Positions 53,201-61,813 of a stretch of DNA of 64,000 nucleotides are shown here, piece after piece. How positions within the stretch are numbered: position 1 is the first letter of the stretch; each line of letters begins with the position of its first letter. Location: contig NZ_JARXVD010000014.1 in the NCBI RefSeq assembly GCF_029892685.1, positions 62,001 through 126,000 of the forward strand. Direction: 5' to 3'. Under the pieces are notes generated by a model, which worked only from the letters and a program-made list of their open reading frames with translations, was not told the origin of the DNA and ran no database searches. The DNA comes from Mycobacterium sp. OTB74. GTDB lineage: Bacteria > Actinomycetota > Actinomycetes > Mycobacteriales > Mycobacteriaceae. The position numbers and the translations under genes were made by a program.

Positions 53201-53316
53201 CGTCAAACACTCCTTGGTATAGCGACGGGTAGACAACGCAGGCCAGCGCCGCGCAGTTCCCGACTCAATTGTTCATGATACCGGGGTTGTGGCGGTCGGC
53301 GGTTACAGTCGCGGGC

Positions 53317-53652
53317 GTGGCATCAGTAAGGCGCTCGAAGGCACAGCCGTGTCGGTGGTGCGGTCGCGAGGTCGCCGATGCCGGGATGGGACGGCGACGG
53401 CAATACTGCCGTCAGTCCTGTCGACAACGGGCATACGAGCAGCGCGCCATGGTGAAAGGCACGTCGCTGGCGCCGGACTCGGTGGTGTTGACGGCTGACG
53501 AAGCCGAGGCGCTGTCGGATCGGGTGTACCAGGTACGTTGTGCGGCTGAGGACGTGGCAATGGCAGTGTCCGAGGGCGCCGATGTGGCCGAGTTGAGCGA
53601 GCTGTGTGAGGTGCTGGTGCGTGCGGCGAAGGACGCTGACGGTTGGCGTTGA
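53317..53652 (+). CDS. Small conserved protein with a CxxC...CxxxC zinc-finger-like motif
   Basis: A 111-residue protein starting at GTG 53317 (VASVRRSKAQPC). CRWCGREVADAGMGRRRQYCRQSCRQRAYEQR is a probable treble-clef zinc-binding region with basic residues, and the second half is helical and acidic. Location next to rbpA matches Rv2049c. It may bind nucleic acid; no function is known. The stop codon lies at the start of a 30-bp tandem repeat (53651-53725). Confidence 0.75.
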   Translation: MASVRRSKAQPCRWCGREVADAGMGRRRQYCRQSCRQRAYEQRAMVKGTSLAPDSVVLTADEAEALSDRVYQVRCAAEDVAMAVSEGADVAELSELCEVLVRAAKDADGWR

Positions 53653-53725
53653 AGCGACGGGAGAGACCTCCGGGGCGAGCGAAGCGACGGGAGAGACCTC
53701 CGGGGCGAGCGAAGCGACGGGAGAA
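53651..53725 (+). repeat. 30-bp tandem repeat (2.5 copies) carrying the dispersed SEAT repeat
   Basis: Units of 30 bp: 53651-53680, 53681-53710 and a half copy 53711-53725. Each contains GAAGCGACGGGAGAGACCTC followed by CGGGGCGAGC. The junctions between units form the dispersed GGGGCGAGCGAAGCGACGGG. In the frame of the next gene they read GVEATGETSGASEATGETSG and onward, i.e. repeated SEATGETSGA. The repeat bridges one gene's stop to the next gene's start. Confidence 0.85.
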
Positions 53726-53731
53726 AACCTG

Positions 53732-54370
53732 ATGAGCGGCGAAGGGCGCCGAATCCACAAGCCCACGAAATTCCTGGGCCGGGACTTCGAAGCGTTCGGC
53801 GGCGTCGAGGATCCGGTTCATGCCAGCCGGATCGCCCACGAGACGGCAGCAGCGCTGCTGGAGCGGGTGCGGAGCTATCCCGACCCGGACGTGGTGTCCC
53901 GATTGGTTGCCTACACCGACGAACACGGCATCGACGACATCGCCGAGCTGTGGTCGGGTGCCGACGCGCGGAGCCTGCCCGGCGTGTTGTGGCGGGTCTA
54001 CGTGCTTCGGCTGACCATCCGGCAGGACCCGCATGCCGCCAGCCTGCTGTACGTACGTGGCGTGGACATGGTGCATTCGATCGACCCTGTGGTCGCCGGT
54101 GCGGCGACGCCGACGGGGCCGGCTGAGATCCGCGAACTGGCCGACCGGATATTGCGCGGGGTGTTCGAGGGTGACTTCGCGGTCGCCTTGGAGCGCGCTG
54201 CGGCGTATTGCCGACTCAGTGCCGCGGGATCGATGAGTTTGGCGGAAGATGCGGCCGTGACGGCGCCGGAGCGCGCCGCCGAGCTGACCGAGCATGCTGT
54301 GCGATTTACCCGATTGGCCAATGAGCTGGGTGCCGCCGCCGCGTTGTGGCGCAGCGGCTCGCTGGACTGA
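53732..54370 (+). CDS. Conserved hypothetical protein, helical
   Basis: A 212-residue protein I do not recognise with certainty. From ATG 53732 it begins MSGEGRRIHKPTKFLGRDFEAFGG. The rest is helical, with RIAHETAAALLERVRSYPDPDVVSRLVAYTDEHGIDDIAELWSGADARSLPGVLWRVYVLRLTIRQ and a long alanine-rich C-terminus. An in-frame extension upstream would add the repeat-encoded SEATGETSGA run, so the start is uncertain. No catalytic motif is seen. It is probably co-transcribed with the zinc-finger-like gene. Confidence 0.6.
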   Translation: MSGEGRRIHKPTKFLGRDFEAFGGVEDPVHASRIAHETAAALLERVRSYPDPDVVSRLVAYTDEHGIDDIAELWSGADARSLPGVLWRVYVLRLTIRQDPHAASLLYVRGVDMVHSIDPVVAGAATPTGPAEIRELADRILRGVFEGDFAVALERAAAYCRLSAAGSMSLAEDAAVTAPERAAELTEHAVRFTRLANELGAAAALWRSGSLD

Positions 54371-54629
54371 AGCTGAGCGGGTAACCGGGAAGTTAAAGCC
54401 AGACCGCAGAACGCCTCTCGGCGAGTGGCCGCTCTCGGCGGCAAAATTTGGGGCCCGGGGTTACTGCGGCCTGGCGCTGTTCACTCTAGCCGAACAACCG
54501 GATGCGCGAGCAACTCGTGAGTGCCGTTGTCGCGTGCCCGTCGGGCGGGTAGCGCTGTGGTGCTGGCCACCCGGATGCGGACTGACTGGAAAGACACACA
54601 CATCGGCCGGTCGGGCTTAGTGTGTCGGC

Positions 54630-56102
54630 GTGACAGATGGCGGTGGTGAACGGCGGCACTGCCCACCCGAAGAACTGAAGGCCTTGTTTCTGTTCGAGTC
54701 GTTGTCGGACGAGCAACTGGGGTACCTGAGCAGCGTGGGTCATGTCGAGGAGCAGGGCCCGGGCCCGATCATCGCTGAAGGCGATCCGGTTGCGCCCCTG
54801 CACGTACTGCTGGACGGCGAATTGGTGATCTCGAAGCGGGCCGCGGGGCGTGATCTCGAGATCAACCGGACTGCGCAGCCCGGCGTCTACTTCGGTGCGC
54901 GGTCGGCGTTCAGTCAGGTGGGACATGACCGGAACCGGTTCTCGGTGCGGGCCACCCGACGTTCGCGGTTCTTCGTCATGAGCGCCGCGGAATTCGGCAC
55001 CTTCGTCAAAAGCCAGTTCCCGATGGCGGTGCATCTCATCGATGGCTTGGCAGAGACCGCTGAAAAGCAACACCGTGTCGCCGACGAACGCGACCGGTTG
55101 CTTGCGCTCGGGCAGCTGTCCGCCGCCCTGACGCACGAGCTCAACAACCCCGTGGCGGCCGTGGTCCGCGCGGCAGGCGGGCTGCGGACGATGCTGGACG
55201 TAGTCACGACTCCGTTGGTGGACAAGCAATTCGACGATGAGGCACTCAGTTTTCTGGCCTCCGCGCAGAGTGATGTGGTGGCGCGCGTAGCAGGTATTTC
55301 GGGGCGGGCGCCGTCGGCGATGCAGGCGTCGGACCTCGAAGACGAGATCGGTGAATGGTTGTCCGATCGCGGGATTGCCGACGCGTGGGACATGGCGTCG
55401 ACGTTTGTCGAAGCCGGACTGGATCGGCAATGGCTGGAACAGCTGTCGCCGGGTGACGAGCGGCCGCCTTGGCTGGGAAATGCCATACAGTGGCTCCGGC
55501 ACCGGGCCGAGGCCGAGCTGTTGACCCATCAGCTCCATGATGCGGCCCAACGGATTTCGGGGCTGGTCACCGACGTCAAGCAGTACAGCCAACTGAACAG
55601 TGCACCGTTCCAGTTCGCTGACGTCAACGCGTTGCTGAACAGTACGTTGCGGATGTTCGCTGGGCGCATCGGCAAGGAAGCCGGGATCGAGGTGATCACC
55701 GAGTTCGATCAATCGATACCCGAATTACTTTGTTATCCAGCAGAACTCAATCAGGTATGGACCAACATCATCGACAACGCGGTCGCTGCGATGAGGGATG
55801 CTGATGGCGGCTCGGCCGGCACCGGCACACTCTCGGTGCGGACCAGGCTCGATGACGACAGCGTCCGGATCGAAATCTGTGACACCGGCAGCGGAATTGC
55901 CGAGGATGCCCGCGGGCGCATCTTCGAACCGTTCTTCACCACCAAGCCAATCGGAGAGGGCACTGGTCTAGGTCTGCACCTGGCGTGGCGGATCGTCGTC
56001 AACCGGCATGCCGGAGAGCTGTCGGTCACCTCACGGCCGCACGACACCAGATTCGTCGTGCGGTTGCCATTGCAACCCAATATGACGGGCGAGGGCGGCT
56101 GA
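54630..56102 (+). CDS. Sensor histidine kinase with CRP-like N-terminal domain
   Basis: A 490-residue cytoplasmic kinase. Residues about 14-125 are a cyclic-nucleotide-binding-like (CRP/CAP) domain (LKALFLFESLSDEQLGYLSSVG, PLHVLLDGELVISKR). The dimerisation helix has His169 in LSAALTHELNNPVAAVVRA. The ATPase part has N box NIIDNAVAAM, G1 DTGSGIAEDARGRIFEPFFTTK and G2 GEGTGLGLHLA. No membrane helix is present and no response regulator lies within the window. It may sense a soluble ligand and signal to a regulator elsewhere. GTG start. Confidence 0.88.
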   Translation: MTDGGGERRHCPPEELKALFLFESLSDEQLGYLSSVGHVEEQGPGPIIAEGDPVAPLHVLLDGELVISKRAAGRDLEINRTAQPGVYFGARSAFSQVGHDRNRFSVRATRRSRFFVMSAAEFGTFVKSQFPMAVHLIDGLAETAEKQHRVADERDRLLALGQLSAALTHELNNPVAAVVRAAGGLRTMLDVVTTPLVDKQFDDEALSFLASAQSDVVARVAGISGRAPSAMQASDLEDEIGEWLSDRGIADAWDMASTFVEAGLDRQWLEQLSPGDERPPWLGNAIQWLRHRAEAELLTHQLHDAAQRISGLVTDVKQYSQLNSAPFQFADVNALLNSTLRMFAGRIGKEAGIEVITEFDQSIPELLCYPAELNQVWTNIIDNAVAAMRDADGGSAGTGTLSVRTRLDDDSVRIEICDTGSGIAEDARGRIFEPFFTTKPIGEGTGLGLHLAWRIVVNRHAGELSVTSRPHDTRFVVRLPLQPNMTGEGG

Positions 56103-56145
56103 GTCCGCCTCAGGTGGATTCAGTTCGGCGGCGGCTGAGCGCTAT

Positions 56146-56167
56146 TATCTGCGTATGAATGCAGATA
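56146..56167. promoter_or_regulatory. Probable KmtR-type operator overlapping the kmtR start
   Basis: TATCTGC (56146-56152) and GCAGATA (56161-56167) form a perfect 7-bp inverted repeat with an 8-nt spacer. The ATG of the repressor (56155) lies inside, so binding would shut off the kmtR-CDF pair. Two short arms about one helical turn apart are typical of ArsR/SmtB operators. Confidence 0.7.
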
Positions 56168-56538
56168 AGCAGGTGGGTGTGAATCGGTTGGCCGAGGAGC
56201 ACGCAGCGCTGGTCGTCGAGGTGTTCCGGATGCTTGCCGATGCGACCCGCGTGCAACTGCTGTGGGCACTGACCGAGGGCGAACTGCCGGTCAACGATCT
56301 GGCAGACCGAGTCGACAAGCCGGCACCGTCGGTGTCACAGCATCTGGCGAAACTGCGAATGGCGCGCCTGGTGCGGACCCGCCGCGAGGGCACCCAGGTG
56401 TTCTATCGGTTGGAGAACGACCATGTCGCGCAGTTGGTGCGCGACGCCGTGCACAACGCCGAACACGCCGCCGGCGGTATCCCAGCGCACCACCGGAACG
56501 ACGCGGGCGTGCGCCAGTTGCGTGACGGGACCCGCTGA
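56155..56538 (+). CDS. kmtR: KmtR-like nickel/cobalt-sensing ArsR repressor
   Basis: A 127-residue winged-helix repressor. The DNA-binding part VVEVFRMLADATRVQLLWALTEGELPVNDLADRVDKPAPSVSQHLAKLRMARLVRTRR is nearly KmtR. The KmtR metal ligands align with a constant offset: His90, Glu103, His104, His112, His113. Metal binding should release DNA. It overlaps the CDF exporter gene by one base, so it controls its own operon; in M. tuberculosis KmtR and its CDF target are at separate loci as I recall. Confidence 0.88.
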   Translation: MNADKQVGVNRLAEEHAALVVEVFRMLADATRVQLLWALTEGELPVNDLADRVDKPAPSVSQHLAKLRMARLVRTRREGTQVFYRLENDHVAQLVRDAVHNAEHAAGGIPAHHRNDAGVRQLRDGTR

Positions 56539-57515
56539 TGTCCGGGTTCCACGGTCATTCACACGGCCATTCGCACGTGCACGGGCACGGCCAGGGACAT
56601 GCACATACCCACGACCACGCCGGTCGCATCGATGAGGCCCTGCGCGACAGCGCAGCCGGCATCCGGGCGGTCAAGATCAGTCTGCTGGTGCTCGGTGCCA
56701 CGGCCGTCCTGCAGATGGCCATCTTTGCGCTGTCAGGATCGGTCGCACTGCTGGCGGACACCATCCATAACGTGTTCGACGCGCTGACCGCAGTGCCGCT
56801 GTGGTTCGCGTTCTCGATCAGCGGGCGGGCAGCAACCCGGCGTTTCACCTATGGCTTCGGCCGCGTCGAGGATCTGGCCGGCCTGTTTGTCGTTGTGGTG
56901 ATTGCGATTTCGGCGGTGGTCGCATCGGTCGAGGCGGTCCGCAGATTGGTCAATCCGGTCCCCATCGCTCACCTGGGCTGGGTGGCCGCGGCGGGGTTGG
57001 TGGGGTTCATCGGCAACGAGTTGGTAGCCGTCTACCGCATCAGGGTGGGCCGGCGCATCGGTTCGGCGGCACTGCGGGCCGACGGAATGCATGCCCGCGC
57101 GGATGGTTTCACCTCACTGGCCGTGGTGGCCGGGGCTGCCGGCGTTGCGCTGGGTTACCCGCTGGCCGACCCGATCGTCGGGTTGCTGATCGCCGGAGCC
57201 ATCGTAACTGTGCTGGTCACCGCGGCGCGCGACGTGTTCTCCCGGTTACTCGACGGCGTGGACCCGGCATTGGTCGACACCGCACACACCGTGCTGGCCG
57301 GGCAACCACATGTGCGGTCGGTGCGACGGGTCCGGATGCGCTGGGTGGGGCACCGATTGGAAGCCGACGCCGAACTCGACGTCGACGACACGTTGTCACT
57401 GACCGCCGCGCACCAGCTGGCTCACGATGCTGAACACGAACTGTCCCATGCTATTCCGAAGCTGTCGACGGTGTTGGTGCACGCCTATCCGGCGCGGGTC
57501 ACTTCAGCACATTGA
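56538..57515 (+). CDS. Cation diffusion facilitator metal exporter (Ni/Co/Zn)
   Basis: A 325-residue CDF transporter. The His-rich N-terminus (HGHSHGHSHVHGHGQGHAHTHDH) buffers metal. Six membrane helices follow. Intramembrane site residues are in ALLADTIHNVFD (His, Asp) and GMHARADGFTSLAV (His, Asp). The cytoplasmic C-terminal domain has RRVRMRWVGHRLEADAELDVD. Translationally coupled to kmtR, it would export cobalt or nickel, sensible beside cobalt-requiring cobN. The end overlaps the convergent membrane gene by 17 bp. Confidence 0.92.
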   Translation: MSGFHGHSHGHSHVHGHGQGHAHTHDHAGRIDEALRDSAAGIRAVKISLLVLGATAVLQMAIFALSGSVALLADTIHNVFDALTAVPLWFAFSISGRAATRRFTYGFGRVEDLAGLFVVVVIAISAVVASVEAVRRLVNPVPIAHLGWVAAAGLVGFIGNELVAVYRIRVGRRIGSAALRADGMHARADGFTSLAVVAGAAGVALGYPLADPIVGLLIAGAIVTVLVTAARDVFSRLLDGVDPALVDTAHTVLAGQPHVRSVRRVRMRWVGHRLEADAELDVDDTLSLTAAHQLAHDAEHELSHAIPKLSTVLVHAYPARVTSAH

Positions 57516-58248
57516 CCGCGCGGGCGATCACCAGCGCGATCGTGGACATGGCAACCAACGACTGCAGCGACATCATCACCTTGGCCCACCGGGACAGCGG
57601 CATGGTGTCGGTGGGGGAGAACGCCACCACGTTGGTGTAGCTGGTGTACAGGTAGTCGATGAACGTTGGGCGCCAACTGGGTTGGGCGTTCTGCGGATCG
57701 CACATCTGCGGGAACTGAAAGTCCGGATAGGGGTTGTCACCGGATCGCCGAGCGAACGGGCCGCCGCGGTCGAGCTCCCAGTACCAGATGCCGAACACAA
57801 TGACATTGGTGATGAATACCGCTGCGCCACTGCCCAAGAGGACGCCGGCGTCGTTGCTGACCCTGCCGGACAAGATGTTCAGGTCCAGGATCAGCGCAGA
57901 TGCGGTGTTGTCGACGGTGATGGCGGCAGTCAACGCGATCATCGTCCACTTGCCGACGGTAGTCCGCCGGGACAGCCGAAGTGGGTTGATCACCAACAGC
58001 ACAGCCACCAGTAGCAGTTCCAAAGTGATCAACGGCCACCGGGGAATCGCCGGGATGGTGTACTGCTGGGGTATCGCCCGTTGCAGTACCACCGCGGCCA
58101 GGATCGCGAAAATCACCGGCAACCGGTTCTCCGGCGCTCCGGGTCGCAGCCAGGACGGCACGTGGTGCTCGGCACTGCTGGTGAGGCGGTGCGTGCGCTC
58201 CACAAACGACTTGATCGCCGGTGGCAACGGCTCGGATATGGGGTCCAT
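57499..58248 (-). CDS. DUF1345-like membrane protein with channel-like segment
   Basis: A 249-residue protein with about five membrane helices (RLPVIFAILAAVVLQ, LITLELLLVAVLLVIN, WTMIALTAAITVD, AAVFITNVIVFGIWYWEL and MSLQSLVAMSTIALVIARAVNVL). The segment TFIDYLYTSYTNVVAFSPTDTMPLSRWAK resembles the pore loop and following stretch of two-helix ion-channel proteins. Start MDPISEPLPPA was chosen because the region before it overlaps ilvA. Function unknown. Divergent from ilvA with 35 bp between. Confidence 0.75.
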   Translation of the reverse strand: MDPISEPLPPAIKSFVERTHRLTSSAEHHVPSWLRPGAPENRLPVIFAILAAVVLQRAIPQQYTIPAIPRWPLITLELLLVAVLLVINPLRLSRRTTVGKWTMIALTAAITVDNTASALILDLNILSGRVSNDAGVLLGSGAAVFITNVIVFGIWYWELDRGGPFARRSGDNPYPDFQFPQMCDPQNAQPSWRPTFIDYLYTSYTNVVAFSPTDTMPLSRWAKVMMSLQSLVAMSTIALVIARAVNVLK

Positions 58249-58283
58249 GCGCTCAGTTTCGCATCGAGTGGCACCATTAGGCG

Positions 58284-59564
58284 GTGTCTGCCGAGCTGAG
58301 CCAGGGAACCCACAGGTCACCGCTAACCGCGGCTGACGTCGTCGAGGCTGCTCAGCGAATTTCTTCGGTGGTGACTCGAACCCCGCTGCAGTTCAGTGAT
58401 CGACTCTCCGCGTTGACCGGCGCCAACGTGTACCTCAAGCGCGAGGATCTGCAGGCGGTGCGCTCGTACAAGCTGCGTGGTGCCTACAACCTGCTGATGC
58501 AGCTGTCGGACGAGGAGAAGGCCGCAGGCGCGGTGTGCTCGTCCGCAGGTAATCACGCCCAGGGGTTCGCCTTGGCCTGTAAGTCGATGGCCGTTCACGG
58601 TCGCGTGTACGTCCCGGCCAAGACTCCCAAACAGAAGCGAGACCGGATTCGCTATCACGGCGGCGAATTCATCGAGCTGATCGTCGGCGGTGCCACCTAC
58701 GACCTGGCCGCCGAGGCGGCGTTGGAGGACGTGGCTCGAACCGGTGCCACCCTGGTCCCGCCGTACGACGACCTGCGCACCATGGCCGGGCAGGGCACTA
58801 TCGCGGTCGAGATCCTCGATCAGCTCGACACCGAACCCGACCTGGTGATCGTGCCGGTCGGTGGTGGCGGCTGCATCAGCGGTATCACCACCTACCTGGC
58901 CGAACACACCGACGGCACCGCTGTTCTCGGCGCCGAACCGGCGGGTGCGGCATCGATGATCGCCGCGTTGGCCAAGGGTGAGCCGGTGACGTTGGAGTAC
59001 GTCGACCAATTCGTCGACGGCGCCGCGGTCGCGCGCGCCGGGACCCTCACCTATGCGGCGTTGGCCGCTGCCGGCGACATGGTCTCGATCACGACCGTCG
59101 ACGAGGGCGCGGTATGCACCGCGATGCTCGACCTGTATCAGAATGAGGGCATCATCGCCGAGCCCGCCGGCGCGCTGTCGGTTGCCGCCTTGATGGAGAC
59201 CGACATCGAGCCGGGGTCGACGGTCGTGTGCCTGATATCCGGTGGCAACAACGATGTTTCGCGCTACGGCGAGGTCCTGGAACGCTCGCTGGTGCACCTA
59301 GGGGTCAAGCACTATTTTCTGGTCGACTTCCCGCAAGAGCCCGGTGCATTGCGCCGATTCCTTGACGAGGTGCTCGGGCCGAACGACGACATCACTCTGT
59401 TCGAGTACGTCAAGCGCAACAACCGCGAGACCGGTGCGGCGCTGGTGGGTATTGAACTGGGGTCGGCTGCCGACTTCGACGGTCTGCTGGACAGGATGCA
59501 CAGCTCCGGCATTTACGTCGAAGCGCTGGAACCTGGCTCAACGGCCTACCGCTATCTGACCTGA
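58284..59564 (+). CDS. ilvA: IlvA, threonine ammonia-lyase
   Basis: A 426-residue PLP enzyme making 2-oxobutanoate for isoleucine synthesis. The PLP lysine is Lys63 in VRSYKLRGAYN. VGGGGCISG binds phosphate and SSAGNHAQGFA the carboxylate. A C-terminal ACT-like regulatory domain (HYFLVDFPQEPGALRRFLDEVLGPNDDITLFEY) is present, with about 85 residues, fitting the short biosynthetic form. GTG start. A near-identical layout occurs in M. tuberculosis Rv1559, whose neighbours are also treZ and treY. Confidence 0.95.
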   Translation: MSAELSQGTHRSPLTAADVVEAAQRISSVVTRTPLQFSDRLSALTGANVYLKREDLQAVRSYKLRGAYNLLMQLSDEEKAAGAVCSSAGNHAQGFALACKSMAVHGRVYVPAKTPKQKRDRIRYHGGEFIELIVGGATYDLAAEAALEDVARTGATLVPPYDDLRTMAGQGTIAVEILDQLDTEPDLVIVPVGGGGCISGITTYLAEHTDGTAVLGAEPAGAASMIAALAKGEPVTLEYVDQFVDGAAVARAGTLTYAALAAAGDMVSITTVDEGAVCTAMLDLYQNEGIIAEPAGALSVAALMETDIEPGSTVVCLISGGNNDVSRYGEVLERSLVHLGVKHYFLVDFPQEPGALRRFLDEVLGPNDDITLFEYVKRNNRETGAALVGIELGSAADFDGLLDRMHSSGIYVEALEPGSTAYRYLT

Positions 59565-59568
59565 CCGG

Positions 59569-60003
59569 TCATCCGGCCTGCTTGAGGGCGGAATCGACCT
59601 CGATCAGCATGTCGTCATTCGCGCCGAAGATCGGCTTGAGTGGGACGGCGCGTTGGGCTGCGGCAGCGGTAAGTTCAGTGGCCCACCGCCGATGCAAGGT
59701 GGACAGTGGGCCGTGGCCGGGACCGGTGAGCAGGAATGCCACGGTGGTGCCCGGTTCCATGTCATCGAGCACCCTGACCAGTTCGTCCAACAGAGGGTCG
59801 ACCAGATCGCTGCGCGGAGATGCCGGCCTGGGCAGGTCGATCAGCAGCTTGGGCATACGGCGGTCGGGGCCGACGAATCCGACCCACAGCATGCTTTGAC
59901 CGAATCCGAGCTCACCCATCAGGGCCCGCCAGCGCTGCCGCATGTCACTGGTGGAACGGATGGGGTCAGTGGCGGTTTCGATGGGCGGCCGATCATGAGT
60001 CAT
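59569..60003 (-). CDS. Conserved hypothetical protein
   Basis: A 144-residue soluble protein beginning MTHDRPPIETATDP. MRQRWRALMGELGFGQSMLWVGFVGPDRRMPKLLIDL, TTVAFLLTGPGHGPLSTLHRRWATELTAAAAQR and the ending FGANDDMLIEVDSALKQAG suggest a compact alpha/beta fold. I recognise no family or catalytic motif. It converges on ilvA with 4 bp between and lies 70 bp downstream of treZ on the same strand. An upstream start at 60024 is possible. Confidence 0.65.
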   Translation of the reverse strand: MTHDRPPIETATDPIRSTSDMRQRWRALMGELGFGQSMLWVGFVGPDRRMPKLLIDLPRPASPRSDLVDPLLDELVRVLDDMEPGTTVAFLLTGPGHGPLSTLHRRWATELTAAAAQRAVPLKPIFGANDDMLIEVDSALKQAG

Positions 60004-60073
60004 GCTCGCATCATGGCCGGGCACGGCCCTGAGACGCTACTGCTTTATGCACAGGCTGCGAAGCTGTGGAAAA

Positions 60074-61813
60074 CTAGTTGACAGCGCGCAGAATTGCGAA
60101 AGAATGTGCGGCCAAACGGGTTCCGGCGGCAGCGGTTTCGGTTACCCCGGCGTCAGGGGGATCCCAGGCCAGCACCACATCGCCGGTCACCGGGATCGAA
60201 ACCGGGTCCGAGCCCAGATTGCAGACGATGGCCAGCGCTCCGCGGTGCATGATGATCCAGCGCTGATCCTCATCGAACTCGATACGCAGGTGATCAAGCC
60301 ACGGGTCGGCTAGGTCGGGTTCGGCGCGTCGCAGTGCGATCAGATCGCGGTACGTCTGCAGTAGTCGGACATGCTCGCCGGAGTGCACCTCGTCCCAGCG
60401 CAGCTTGGAACGCAGGAACGTCGCAACGTCCTGTGGGTCGGGGATATCGTCTGCATCCCAACCGTGCTCGGCGAATTCGGCTTTGCGGCCTTCGGCTGTC
60501 GCACGGGCCAGTTCGGGTTCAGGGTGCGAGCTGAAGAACTGGAACGGGGTGGATGCACCCCATTCCTCACCCATGAAAAGCATTGCGGTGTAGGGCGATC
60601 CGAGCACCAAAGCAGCCTTAACCGCCAATTGGCCGAAAGTCAGGTTCTGGGAGGGGCGGTCGCCCAGGGCGCGATTACCGACCTGATCGTGGGTCAGGGT
60701 ATAGGCCAGCAGTCGGGTCGCCGGGACGGTCGCAGTGTCCAACGGGCGGCCGTGGCGTCGCCCCCGGAACGATGAGTAGGTGCCGGCATGGAAGAAGCCA
60801 TAGCGAAGAGTGTCGGCCAATGTCGCCAGCGAGCCGAAATCAGCGTAGTAACCCTGCCTTTCGCCCGACACTGCGGTGTGAATGGCATGGTGGATATCGT
60901 CGTCCCACTGCGCTGTCAGTCCGCACCCGCCGCGGCTGCGGGGTGTGATCAGCCGGGGATCGTTGAGGTCGCTCTCCGCGATCAGCGCCAGAGGTCGGCC
61001 CAATTGGACTGCCAGTGCATCGGTTTCGGCGGCAAGTTCCTCGAGGAGATGTATCGCGGTGGTGTCCACCAGTGCGTGCACGGCATCCAGTCGCAGGCCG
61101 TCGGCGTGAAACTCGCGCATCCAACGTAAGGCGCACTCGACGATGTACCGGCGTACCTCGTCGGACCCGGCGCCGTCGAGGTTGATCGCTTCGCCCCACG
61201 GTGTCCGGTCTGCCGCTAGATACGGCCCGAAGTGGGGTAGGTAATTTCCGGAGGGCCCAAGGTGATTGAACACTGCGTCGATCAGTACCCCGAGGCCGCG
61301 GCGGTGGCATGCGTCGATGAGTCGCATCAAACTCTCAGGGCCGCCGTAGGGTTCGTGTACGGAGTACCACAGCACGCCGTCGTAGCCCCAGCCGTGCGAA
61401 CCGCTGAACGCGTTGACCGGCATCAGTTCGACGAAGTCGACACCGAGGTCCACCAGGTAGTCGAGTTTCTCAATGGCAGCGTCGAAAGTGCCGGCGGGGG
61501 TGAAGGTGCCGATGTGCAACTCGTAGATCACGGCGCCGGACACCCGGCGTCCGGGCCACATCACGGGCGTGGTCTCTGGAGGTGACCACAGTTGCGAAAG
61601 CCCGTGCACACCATCGGGTTGTCGGGGCGAGCGCGGGTCCGGCAATGGATCAGAGCCGTCCAGGACAAAACCGTAGCGGGCGTCGTCGGCGACGTCCACG
61701 GTGCTGTGCCACCAACCGTCGACGCCGCGCGTCATCGGGTACCGGTCACCGGCAACGTCAAGGTGTACGGTCTGTGGCCGCGGCGCCCAGACCTCGAATG
61801 TGTGCTCAGGCAC
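60074..61813 (-). CDS. treZ: TreZ, malto-oligosyltrehalose trehalohydrolase
   Basis: A 579-residue GH13 enzyme. It releases trehalose from the malto-oligosyltrehalose made by TreY. An N-terminal CBM48-like domain (FEVWAPRPQTVHLDVAGDRYPM) precedes the barrel, with GWGYDGVLWYSVHEPYGGPE, catalytic Asp in DGLRLDAVHAL, Glu in LIAESDLNDP and transition-state Asp in TLTHDQVGNR. GTG start overlaps the treY end by 8 bp, so treY-treZ are coupled. Trehalose is needed for trehalose mycolates in the cell wall. Confidence 0.95.
   Translation of the reverse strand: MPEHTFEVWAPRPQTVHLDVAGDRYPMTRGVDGWWHSTVDVADDARYGFVLDGSDPLPDPRSPRQPDGVHGLSQLWSPPETTPVMWPGRRVSGAVIYELHIGTFTPAGTFDAAIEKLDYLVDLGVDFVELMPVNAFSGSHGWGYDGVLWYSVHEPYGGPESLMRLIDACHRRGLGVLIDAVFNHLGPSGNYLPHFGPYLAADRTPWGEAINLDGAGSDEVRRYIVECALRWMREFHADGLRLDAVHALVDTTAIHLLEELAAETDALAVQLGRPLALIAESDLNDPRLITPRSRGGCGLTAQWDDDIHHAIHTAVSGERQGYYADFGSLATLADTLRYGFFHAGTYSSFRGRRHGRPLDTATVPATRLLAYTLTHDQVGNRALGDRPSQNLTFGQLAVKAALVLGSPYTAMLFMGEEWGASTPFQFFSSHPEPELARATAEGRKAEFAEHGWDADDIPDPQDVATFLRSKLRWDEVHSGEHVRLLQTYRDLIALRRAEPDLADPWLDHLRIEFDEDQRWIIMHRGALAIVCNLGSDPVSIPVTGDVVLAWDPPDAGVTETAAAGTRLAAHSFAILRAVN

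Noticed and set aside
53651..53725. CRISPR-like array
   Set aside because: The 30-bp units are directly joined without spacers and there are no cas genes, so it is a simple tandem repeat.
54371..54629. Noncoding gap that might hold a small RNA or tRNA
   Set aside because: No cloverleaf, terminator or convincing short ORF was seen; it appears to be plain intergenic sequence with the promoter of the kinase gene.
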